Of a stretch of DNA of 64,000 nt, positions 54,435-64,000 are shown one piece after another (position 1 is the stretch's first letter; each line of letters opens with the position of its first letter). A program made the position numbers and the translations under genes. The DNA comes from Smallanthus sonchifolius. Its lineage: Eukaryota; Streptophyta; Magnoliopsida; Asterales; Asteraceae. The notes beneath the pieces are model-generated. The model had not been told where the DNA came from, made no database searches, and saw only the letters and a program-made list of their open reading frames with translations. Where the stretch lies: contig CM042038.1 in NCBI GenBank assembly GCA_023525975.1, positions 5,953,272 to 6,017,271 on the forward strand, read 5' to 3'.

Positions 54435-55711
54435 TCAATTATCATCGGATCGGTCAAAATGAAGGAGTTGACCACAACATTTGGGGCAATCTTCCACCTG
54501 TTTGGGCACCATGAAGTACATGAAACATCCCTTACATCCGGCCACCACTAATACATGCCCCCCTCCTATTCTACTCTCTCCTTCATCTTCATCCTCCTTT
54601 TGTTTCGGTTTTCTCGACGATGAAGCCGCCGGCGATGACTCCACCGATGAGCTTTCGCTATCGGCATACGAGCTTTCATCATCCTCCTCCTCCTCCTCGC
54701 CATCATCATCGCTGTAAAAGTAGCCGCTAAAACCATCATCAACCGTCCTCGGATCCTCTTTCGATTTCATACCGGTTCTCCAGTTTATGTAATACATCTC
54801 GCCGGTCTGCTTTTCAATTATTATTGTATATAATAAAAAACTTCGCAATCACGAATACCCAGAATTGAATAAAGTGTTTTAGTTTTTAGGGTTTCAAAGT
54901 TTTTTCTTGTTGAAAATGGGACACACACACTTTTTCCAAAGAAAGCAACAAACAAAAAGTGATGCAAATTTTACAAGATCCATGTTTCAGCTTTTGTAGA
55001 TTTAATGCAAAATTTTGATAAATAAACAATAAATACATAATTCAACTTTACTTTTTTCCTTTTCTTTTAAGAACGGCAAACTCAAAACCATTCTAAACCT
55101 AATCAAACTAGAAACTCAACCACTTGGGAAGGAATAACCTTACTCTACGCCATAATACCACTAGTCTAGAAGCAATTTATTTGATACATAATTCTATAGT
55201 CGACCTAAGTTAAATATAAACAATTAAGATTAAAACCTAAAAGACTAGCGGTATCAAGCTTTGGAGTAAAGTCATTTCTCCTCAAGTAGTTGAGAGTATT
55301 AGTCCGATGGTGGACATCGATGTAGATTTATGAGTAATTTAGATGGTGTTTGAGTTACCCGTTCTAACAAAAAGTAAAAAGAAAAATTAAGATCAAATCA
55401 GAAGCTAAATAAATGACAAAAGTTGTGAATTTTTTTTTATTTGATATAATAATTAAGGCGTTGAAGATGTGTATGTTATAAGAGAAGAATCGAACCTTTA
55501 GATCGAGGCATTGCTCCCAATGGTACGGAAGCGTTATATTGGAATTGAGTTCCAAGGTGGCGTTGGAGGAGTTTGCGGAGCGGTGGCAATGGGTGTTGGT
55601 AGACGCTTCGCCGGCGTCGCAGCTAGTGGTGGTGGTATGGTGGTTTAGTGAGAAGCTTTGGAGAGATCTTTCAAGCGATGCGGTGATCGCCGCTATGTTG
55701 GGTGCTGTCAT
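54435..55711 (-). CDS. CFL1-like: CFL1-like WW-domain protein (two exons, 195 aa)
   Basis: Exon 1 is 55711-55496 (72 codons, MTAPNIAAITASLERSLQSF) and exon 2 is 54806-54435. They join across a GT-AG intron of 689 bp (donor GTTCGA, acceptor GAAAAGCAG). The junction falls inside a WW domain, LPYHWEQCLDLK | TGEMYYINWRTGMK, and restores both conserved Trp positions. An acidic Ser/Glu-rich linker follows (DDDGEEEEEDDESS), then a Cys-rich end (GCKGCFMYFMVPK...CPKC) that could bind zinc. WW at about residues 60-95 plus this tail fits the plant CURLY FLAG LEAF 1 group, where the rice and Arabidopsis members act with HD-ZIP IV factors in cuticle development. Orthology is inferred from family resemblance. 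The reading frame is intact. Confidence 0.88.
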
Positions 55712-55870
55712 TCTTGATTAGTTACACCTTTCACGCCGAAAAGGGTAAACAAAACCAAATTGATGCAAATTTAACGGAAAGAAAGAGAAAGTTGATTTTT
55801 AGAGAGAGAGAGTTTAGAGTGGGTTAGGATTTGATTGAGTTTGTGAGAATAAGAAAACTTAAAACCCTTC
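55712..55870 (-). promoter_or_regulatory. Probable 5' UTR and promoter-proximal region of the CFL1-like gene
   Basis: On the minus strand a CT-rich tract (CTCTCTCTCT at about 55801-55811, then TTTCTCTTTCTTTCC) precedes the ATG by about 70-100 nt. CT tracts of this kind are common near plant transcription starts. I see no convincing TATA box. Confidence 0.4.
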
Positions 55871-57420
55871 ACCACAAAAAATACAGAATATGACAAAAGT
55901 GGTCTCTCTACTTTTTGTGAGTATCTTGTTTTCATCCTTCCACTTTTGATTTTACATCAATGGTCTTTAAATGGAAGACTATTGCTATGGCATGTCACCA
56001 AGTATGATGGTCACATTCACCATATCTAATTTGAATGTATCTTAAACATTTATATAAAATCATTCTTGAAAATTTTACAAATAGTAAGAGTGTATACTAA
56101 TAGTAAGCTCAATAAATCTTAACATGTTATACTTTTTCTTTAAGTTTTTTTCAACTTAGGTGTAAAAATCATATGTATTTTATTATTCTTATTAAGTTGT
56201 GTTGGTTTTTTTATATGACGTTAAATGAGTTCGATTGTTTAGGGCATGGTGTGTGAATCTACTCTACGAGATATTATAATTACATTTACATCAATCATAT
56301 TCAACTTGATATTGGCCGTCTGACTATCTTAATATATGTTATTGGCGTATGACACTGTCTCATCTGGTAATATAAAATTTGACACTAAACTTATTTTTTC
56401 TGACATCTAAAGTTTCAAGATATACGGTAAGGATAAAAGAGAAAAAGGTTATATAATCATCGATCCTAATTGAACACATTCATCGATTTTGTATGATTTA
56501 GTCATCATCGATCGGTTTCATTCTATTTATATACGTGATTTATAATGTGTGTAAATAAACCATGTCATATTATTTGGTAAATGAGTTTCACGTAAAGCAG
56601 TTTGATCTTGGTTTAGTTAATTACGTTGTTTACAACATTTCACTTCCGAAATTGAGATTCTAAGCATGTCATATGTGGTAATTATTTTGTCTATTTATGT
56701 ATTTGTACAACAAAGTTTCTATGCCGTTTAATATAGTCTTTTATGCACATTTGTAATATCTTTTGCAAGTTGATTTAAATTTTATCACATTGTTTTCGTT
56801 TACATATGTTTGCTATTATTTGAATTTGTATTTATCCAGTGTCTTATATGATCTGTTTTGAATCTTTTACTCTACCAAAAGCTTACAACTTGAACTTCCA
56901 CAAATTGAAAGGGATTATTATTAGATAAAATCACAAAATAGCATGTCTAAAAAACATCTATACCACTATAACTATGAAGTAAACATACTTTTTATAACCA
57001 TAAAATCATGAAAAATTCTTGATTTACCAAAACAAATATTAAATTTTAATAATCTAAACTATAAACTATAACACGTTGATTGATAATAATTTGTACCAGT
57101 ATCACTTATAACTTTTACTTTTATTATCAAGTACAATCCTATTGCGTAATAATCATAGACCTCCACTTAATTTCCAGTTGTTTTCGCTTACAATAAATGT
57201 ACGTTTCCTCATTTCGTTCATAATCACATCTGAGCGAATTCAAGTGGAAATCAAGAGGAAATCTATGATAATTGTGTCAGTAAGATTACTTTACGCAACA
57301 AAAATGAAAATTAGAAGTGTTATTAATCAAATCGTCAATTCAATAATTATCGGTAACGGGTCATAGTTTGAATTATTGAAGTGTAATTTTTGTAATATAT
57401 TTTTTTTAAATTAACTTCTC
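55871..57420. other. Intergenic DNA upstream of the CFL1-like gene
   Basis: AT-rich. Positions 55890-55990 resemble a widespread plant repeat phrase (AAAAGTGGTCTCTCTACTTTTTG). From about 57110 to 57365 lies one copy of an imperfect palindromic element described separately. No supported ORF. Confidence 0.5.
57110..57365. repeat. Palindromic MITE-like repeat, copy A
   Basis: Imperfect inverted repeat: TCATAGACCTCCACTTAATTT (about 57154) pairs with AAATCAAGAGGAAATCTATGA (about 57249). The centre (TCGCTTACAATAAATGTACG to TTTCGTTCATAATCACATCTG) matches copy B at 59540-59780 in inverted order. Confidence 0.5.
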
Positions 57421-57423
57421 TTA

Positions 57424-57729
57424 CGATGTGTTCCTGAGTTTACTAGAGGAGAGAAAAGAAAAGAAAAGAAAGTCTTTTTTTCCTTTCTTTTCTTTTCCTT
57501 TATTTTCTTTTTTTTTTCTTTCTCTCCAAATCTCTCCAATTTGAAATGATGGAGATAAGCTTTAGTTTTTCCTTCAAATCCCTCCATTTCCTTTCTAAAA
57601 AAAACTATGAAACACCTTTCCTTCTAATTCATTTCTTTTCCCCTTTTAAAAAAAACTCTAGAACAAGGATTCCATTCCTCATTCCCTTCTTTTCTTTTCC
57701 TTCCTTAAATGAGTCTCGGGAACACAGCG
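57424..57729. mobile_element. PIF/Harbinger-type MITE (306 bp)
   Basis: Ends CGATGTGTTCCTGAG and, on the other strand, CGCTGTGTTCCCGAG (13 of 15 match). Flanked by TTA on both sides (57421-57423 and 57730-57732), the 3-bp target duplication of PIF/Harbinger transposases. The interior is rich in AAAGAAAAG / CTTTTC tracts. The ORF over its right part (57546-57776) is low-complexity. Confidence 0.75.
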
Positions 57730-57732
57730 TTA

Positions 57733-59539
57733 ATATGATGAGTTTCAATATTAAAAGAAGGACTTGTATCATGTAACAAATATGTGAGGATTTGAGGAAA
57801 TAAAAGGGGTTGAATTACATACGCTTGTATGATTGGAATAAATACAATAAACAAATAGATGTTGATAATGCATATAATTAATGGTGAGTTGATGGACAAT
57901 TAATATGTGATTTATCTAATTGGTGGTCAAACAATTACCCGACCCGACCCGAATTTGAATGGTGCGAATGTTTATGATTTTGGTGAAAAACAGGGATTGA
58001 GAAAGAGACAGAAGGAAGGATAAATGAGATTTAAAAAATGGTAATGGAAGAAGATGAAAACAAGAGTTGGGGAATCTAATTCTAATAGCATGGACAGAAG
58101 AGCTGGCTAAGTTTGTCTCGCATGACTTGACAACAACATTACTCAGCACCACCTTTTGGTGTGGCACATGCACGCCAGGTGCATGACACTCCCACCACCA
58201 CAACCACCGCACTACCACCACCACCAAAGAAAAAAAAAACTCTTAGGCCTTGGGAGTTGAAAATGAAGTGGTGGAAGAAACCAAGAAGAATGCGGGAACT
58301 TTCTTCCAAGTAAAACATGCTTTTTAGAAAATATAAATAAAAAGTCACTAACAATTTTTTTGATATAAAAAAATTAACATACTCTTCCTTTATAATCACA
58401 CAAGTCTCTTTAATAAACTTTTGTAAATAAAAAACCAACATATTTTTTTTTCTCACAAAAGTCATTTGACAACTATTTACTCTAACAAATGAATCAGCAT
58501 AAATAAGGCAAAGTAATCAACCGGAAAAAACAACCGACAAACGATTTGATTGTTTGTTTGTTTGCACGTATTTTATAGGTATTTTTACAAAATGGATCCA
58601 GTTTGATTACAAATCATCTCTTTATAAAATGAATTTTTCGCTTAATTTCCTCTATCTTGATTTTGTCGATTCATTTGCTAAAGTAAATAGTTGTCGATAG
58701 ATTTTTGTGAGAAAAAATAGAAAGTATGTTATTTTTTTAAGTGTAGAATTTTGTTAACAGACTTTGATGGGAAAACGAGATTGTATATTGGTTTATTTAT
58801 GTGCCAAAAAGTTATTGAGAAACTTTTGTGAGAACAAAACATAAATTGTACTGGTTTTTATGGTATTTGCCCATCAGTAAAAGATGAGTATTTTTTAAAA
58901 TATTTATCTCGATACAAAATTTACATTTATAAGATGAGTATTTTTAAAAATATTTATTTATATGAAAAAAAATCCTTTGGAATTTATAAATCTAACTCAC
59001 CTTTTATGAAAAATTAGATACGTGAAAAAATAAATTAGATATTTCACGTATCTAGATCCTCAATAAGCAAAAATTGTTACCAACCAAACTGTTAATATAG
59101 ATTATTATAGGCAATAAGTTATAGTTTAGATTATTTAAAACTAATTGTCTTATTTATTTAAAGTTTGTCAAATATAAAAAAGGATCAAAATCACTCTTAA
59201 ATCATTAATATAAGATGTATTATTTAATCTATTAGAAGTGTTAATATATATTGAAAAAACAAAACATCAATAATGGATCTGATTTCAGTAATTCACATGA
59301 TCAATAGTTATAAAACCCGTGTTTAAAATATCGTTGAAAAATAACTTATGATTGGCGTAATGTTTTATTCGTTTTTTTCTTTCTTTTTATTATTTTATTA
59401 TTGGTGCTTTTAATTTGTCTAGTCCATTATGTTCATGTAGAGTTTTCTTTCACACAGATCTAATATTTTAAAACCTCTCTCCTAAAAAGTTAATAACATC
59501 TATTTGATTTTAGTAATTCAAATGATACTCTCTTGCCAA
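57733..59539. other. AT-rich intergenic DNA, no gene seen
   Basis: No supported ORF. A CCACCACCACAACC-type run at 58190-58225 is low-complexity. Positions 58320-58470 and 58690-58880 contain related phrases (TTTTTGTGAGAAAA) in opposite orientation, probably decayed inverted repeats. Confidence 0.5.
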
Positions 59540-59780
59540 TAATAATTTATTCTGATAATTTGATCAATAACAGTTATAACTTTCATTTTCACTGTCAATA
59601 ACATATCAGTAACTTAATCATCATACATTTACACTTGATTTCGCTCACAATGATGGTTATGAACGAAATAAAGAAACGTACAAACGAAATCATGTGTAAA
59701 TCATGTGTAAATCGAGTGTAAATGTAAAATGATTAAACTACTAGAATTGTCATTGACAACAAAGCTGAAAATTAGATTGA
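59540..59780. repeat. Palindromic MITE-like repeat, copy B
   Basis: TTTACACTTGATTTCGCTCAC (about 59628) and GTGTAAATCGAGTGTAAATG (about 59703) lie on opposing arms. The outer parts AACTTTCATTTTCACTGTCAATAAC and TTGTCATTGACAACAAAG...GAAAATTAG are also roughly complementary. No clear target duplication found. Confidence 0.5.
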
Positions 59781-60640
59781 AAGCATTTGTTTCCAACAAA
59801 ACCCGACCCAACCCGCCAACCTATAGAAGTCAGTCATTATTCAACTTATAAATCTATGACGACATATACGATAAATGTTTGATATTAAAACAAGACACAA
59901 AGACCGATAAGTGTTAGAATGAAAGGTAAAAAACGTTAAAACTACATTAATATGTTGAAAATGATTTAAAACTCACACAAAATTTAATTGAGTAAATTAC
60001 TATTTGAGTCTCTAACGTTTGTTCATTTTAACTATTTGAGTCCCTTATGTTTCAAAATCTCTGTCTGAACCCTGACTTTTCATTGTTTACTCCATTTGAG
60101 TCCTTTAGACTAACTCCGTTAGATTTTCTGTTAATTTTTTTAGTAAAAGACCAAAATACCACATAGACCCAAATGGTTGTTTATTTTTGATAAATTCCTT
60201 GTAACCTTGTTTACATATATATAAGAGATAACATTAGAAACTTTTAAGAGAGTGACGTTATAGTAAGCGTTGAAGTCCTTCTAACGAAGTATCGGTATTA
60301 AGTCTGCCTTTCACCTTTTAAAGGCATACTTTATCCTATTAGTTAACAAGGTATTGATACTAAAAGTTTTTACGATACAAGGTATAAAAATTAACTAGAT
60401 TGAAACAAAATTTTCATTATATTATTTTGAAGCAGTTACAAAAAAAATGAATTAAAAAAGGAAAGAATAAAGGGTGGGGCTGTGTGGGAAAGTAATTCGA
60501 CAAGACGAATGCATAGGAGAGGGTGCAGGCACTGAAAGAATATATAGATACAAATGGATGTATGTATAATGAGGAGAAAGGTTGGCATATATTCGGAGTG
60601 GCAGAGGCAGAGGTTCACGAGGGTGGTGGGGTGTGTCTCT
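59781..60640. other. Intergenic DNA, no gene seen
   Basis: Positions 60003-60140 hold phrases of the type TATTTGAGTCTCTAACG and TTTGAGTCCTTTAGACTAACT. These resemble segments of plant LTRs, including the start of the E2 coding-strand LTR (near 33190 and 42090, ACTAGTCCCTGCAG), but are too short to classify. Positions 60450-60640 are less AT-rich with no domain-bearing ORF. Confidence 0.45.
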
Positions 60641-60654
60641 CTCTTTCACTCACA

Positions 60655-60720
60655 CTGTGTGTATATGTGTATGTGTATGTGTGTGTGGGGTGGGGTGGGG
60701 TGGGGTGGGGGTGGGGGTGG
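60655..60720. repeat. GT-rich and GGGGT microsatellite
   Basis: TGTGTATATGTGTATGTG runs into repeats of GGGGT. Overlapping ORFs here on both strands are low-complexity and are not called. Confidence 0.9.
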
Positions 60721-60739
60721 AATGAAAAAAGGTGTTAAG

Positions 60740-63700
60740 ATGATTGGTCTGCTTTTTCCCTGATGAGGGAATCTCATCTGACAACTTCCTTCCGGTTTCT
60801 ATACTCCCATCTCTTTCTCTTATACTGTACACACACATTTTAAAAAAAATTTAATATAGATATTTTCATTCATTTATTATTTCTAAATCTTTTAAATAAT
60901 TTGTGTGAAAAATCATAACCGTAGTTTTATGAGGTGGTGACTTTTAAAAGGGTTAAATATAGTGTGTCACCCTTGAAAGTTCTAAATCATCTTTCTTAAG
61001 TCTATAACTAGTAGACTTAAATCTTCGTGTTGTGGTGAGGCTTTGATAATATTCGAAACATTATATAAAAACAAAACCGTGATGTGAACCTGTGTGTTAC
61101 GGCACGAGCGTTGTTAATATTCGAAAACTTATAAAACATATTTTAAAAGTTGTAATAATAGAATAATACGATTTATAAAAAAATGAATCATCGAAACAAC
61201 TTTAACGGTTTGTACGTTTGTGTTTCGATAACTTGTACATTATTACGCATAACTTGGTTTTAAAATAAAAACACCCTTGTGTTTCAATAATTTACATTGA
61301 AAAAATAATGATATTAAAATAATTTATTTTTAAATATTTAATATAAATCTGATCATAGGTATTTATTGTTTAATTATGGATAGTTATTATACCATTAACC
61401 AAATAAATTTAATATGAATTAAAATTTATCAATCACATAAAAAATTTAATACTCTTGTTAAAATGAAATTAACAGAATTTATAACTGTCATTTCAAAGTA
61501 TATTTTAAAGAAATATTTTGTCGAGTATACGTGTTAACAGATTTCATTATATTTTATTCAAATCGTGTAATACACAGGTTTATTCAACTCATGTAATACA
61601 CATGTTTTTAAAAACATAAAATTTTTATTACTATGTATGTAACATTACATTTATTTAACCTTTATAATACACGTGATTTTAACCTAGTATATTAATATGT
61701 TAAAGGGCTAAAACGTAAATGGATATGTGGTTTAACAATGATAATATAACTATACATACTTCTATCAACATATTTAATATATTGGTTATTTATAAAAACT
61801 TTTAAAAGAAAAAATAAAGACGTTTCCATTTAATTTAATTTTATATTATAACTTGGGATTTTTTTGACTCATTAATCAACTTGTACTATTACATGTAAAA
61901 CACATTGATTAAGTTCAATGTTTTGATTTAAGGCATTTTAAGTTTGAATTTTGTATAGTAATTAGCTTTATTTTAAATATATGTTTGTTATTTGACGAGG
62001 TTAAAATATAGAAAATACATATGGATAAACTGTTTATGAATACAATATAAAGTCATGTAAAGTGATGGATGGTGAAATATCATAATTTCCTAATTATTTG
62101 ATGGTATTGTTTTGGGTGTATGATAAAAGGTGATAGATTGTGAGTGTTTGGATAGGTTGTCTGAGTACGGGATGGTAACATTATGATGCGCAGTTAGTGT
62201 GTTATGTAGAGTATAATATTCTCTGATGAGATACCTATGGTATAATGTAATATTATAGTATTATTTTTTTGAAAATTATAAAAGTTAAACTTTTTAGTCA
62301 AGTATATATATGTATGTTTATATAGTTTGAGATGCATAAATATATTTACGTAATTAGTTCATGTTTTTATGTATTATTATAAATGTCTGTAAATGTAAGA
62401 ACTTAACTTGTTTTTTCAGAAAATAAATTTTTTATTTAAATAAAACAACAACGTGAAAAAACATATTCTAAAAAGAATTAAAGTATAAATTATTGAAATT
62501 ACATAATTACATTTTAAAATTTCTTATAATATGAGATAATTTAAAATAAATGTTTTTTATTAGTATAATTAATAATTTGTTTAAAAATATATTATTATTA
62601 AAAAACTGGAAGTGTATTTATTAAAAGAGATAGGCGGGAAAAAATTTATAAGAATAAATATGAAGGCGACACGTGTTATTGAGATTCTTTTATTTATCAT
62701 ACAATATAAATCTTTTAACGAATATGTTTCCGGTCTTAAACCAAATAAAATAATAAATCTTATTATAATAAATTATTCCAATAAATGTCACATGTTATCA
62801 CCATATTTCTTCTCATTAAAATTTCTAATTTTTTGTATTTTAACGAAGTTTAAATTTTAAAATTTAACTATCTTAATGTTTCTTTTTTCTATAAAAATAA
62901 TATGAAATTTGAATTCTAATTATTACTTAATTAAGAAAATAAAGAATTTTATTTTTCGTTTTACTCGTTATTTTATTTTTCTTTTATATATTATTTTATT
63001 TTTATTTTTTATTAAATAATCACATGTGATACATGAGTATATAACATAGTTCCTAATATAGTAATCACGGTAACACAACTTTATTTTCCAAGCGAATATC
63101 TTTTGTATGTTTTGAAATAAGAATATCAAAAGTCAAAGCCGTCTTATTTAAGGTTAAATTCACATATCACACTCATCGTGTATCCAATAAACATATATGT
63201 ATTTTAAACAATAAAGAAAATGATATTGTGTTCTTAGAGACATGAAATATTTAAAATGGAAGTTGACTTTGACATGCAACATGCTTATAGAATATCGAAT
63301 GCCAACCGACTATCCAATCATCCATTTACGGTTTCTCTCCAACATCTGTCACGTTTTTTTTTCGTCTTAACTCTCCCATTTAATTAAACTAAACATTTAT
63401 AAAAACTACTTGATTATTCACAAAAATGTCTAAATGGATCATATTTACGACTTTTAAAAATACTCCAACTAGAATAAACGTTCGTGTTAAATAGTGGAAC
63501 CAAGTTTTTATTTTTTTTTATTTTTTTTGAACGGCAAAAAATGATAGAAGGGAGGAAACTTGAACCCGAGTGGGGGTTGAGAAAGTGAAACGCTTAAACT
63601 AGTAAGCCAAATCTAATAATATGTGTGATCTTAGGATCTGATGATATGTTTTAAAACTTTTTATTTATATAGAGGAATGAAAGGTACTTCTTTTATAATT

Positions 63701-64000
63701 TTCATATCTAAGAAGAGAGGAAAACAAACAAGCTTACTATAAAAATTAATGTTTTTAAACATATACTGGATTGATCAGTAAGACCAGTTAAACCGAAAAC
63801 CGATTGAACAACTGGTTTACTTTCACCACTACTGCTTAATTGAACCGGGTGGTTTTCTTTCAAATCAAATCAAACTGATACCATGTTTATTGGTTGAACG
63901 GGTTTGAGATGAATGGTGCATAAGTCTCCAGTATATAGAGCTTGGACCTTTATTACAATTGGCGATGTGGGATGTGTATTTAATTTTATAAAGAGATAAG
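60740..64000. other. AT-rich intergenic DNA, no gene seen
   Basis: Very AT-rich. Near-repeats TCGTGTAATACACAGGTTTA and TCATGTAATACACATGTTTT lie at about 61562 and 61589. On the minus strand a B-box-like GGGTTCAAGTTTCC is at about 63557-63570, perhaps a SINE remnant. Positions 63770-63910 hold ACCGGTT/AACCGGG-type motifs like those of the MITE at 447-1186. The 82-codon ORF at 62612-62860 has no domain. Confidence 0.45.

Noticed and set aside
57546..57776. 76-codon plus-strand ORF
   Set aside because: Lies over the CT-rich interior and end of the Harbinger MITE; low-complexity Phe/Ser/Lys.
58139..58465. 108-codon minus-strand ORF with a Gly/Val-rich end
   Set aside because: The Gly/Val stretch is a CCACCACC low-complexity run; the rest is AT-rich with no domain.
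60523..60640. Conserved miRNA precursor
   Set aside because: I compared several known plant miRNA sequences (miR156, 159, 160, 164, 166, 394, 398) from memory and found no match.
60436..60838. Five overlapping ORFs of 60-71 codons on both strands
   Set aside because: They read through GT and GGGGT microsatellite DNA; no domain and mutually overlapping.

Overview
This window is plant nuclear DNA. It holds a spliced plant WW-domain gene, Ty3/gypsy chromovirus (Tekay-type) and Athila-type retrotransposons, a Mutator-like (MULE) transposon with a FAR1-type DNA-binding domain, and many MITEs. The background is AT-rich. The Tekay proteins look to me like those common in Asteraceae; that is an impression, not a demonstrated assignment.

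Layout. Positions 1-2587 are AT-rich intergenic DNA with one hAT-like MITE (447-1186). Positions 2588-45850 are a nested stack of retrotransposons, resolved from LTR pairs, primer sites and target-site duplications (TSDs): (i) a Ty1/copia-like remnant (2588-2991 and 45468 to about 45850), split by (ii) a solo LTR, E0 (2992-45467, TSD TCTCT), split by (iii) Tekay element E1 (3884-44374, minus strand, TSD AACCT/AACCG), split by (iv) Tekay element E2 (10876-42229, minus strand, TSD CAGAC), whose 3' LTR is split by (v) Athila-type element E3 (11306-30734, plus strand, TSD TATCT), whose gag is split by (vi) Tekay element E4 (13773-22659, minus strand, TSD CAAGG). E4 is the youngest: its two 1579-bp LTRs look identical by eye and its 1535-codon gag-pol is intact. 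E1, E2 and E3 carry stops and frameshifts.

Positions 46300-52075 are a broken MULE carrying a FAR1/MULE/SWIM/OTU transposase gene plus an unrelated, GC-rich gene resembling the C-terminal domain of Athila ORF1. Both ends and the middle carry arrays of short palindromes built on CTATACG/CGTATAG. Positions 52076-64000 contain the only host gene I can support, a two-exon CFL1-like WW-domain gene (54435-55711, minus strand), with a hAT MITE, a Harbinger MITE, a palindromic MITE pair and a SINE-like remnant around it.

Most notable: (a) several unrelated element families here each carry arrays of short palindromes or hairpins in an LTR or subterminal region. In the related LTRs E0 and E1 the array sits at the same place with the same 33-bp unit length but an unrelated sequence. 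In E4 the bases next to each palindrome co-vary. (b) Two Tekay families carry different ORFs of about 260-268 codons between primer site and gag. (c) The E2 gag appears to need splicing of a 98-nt intron. (d) The MULE's OTU domain is cut off, before its expected catalytic His, by one of the MULE's own palindrome arrays.
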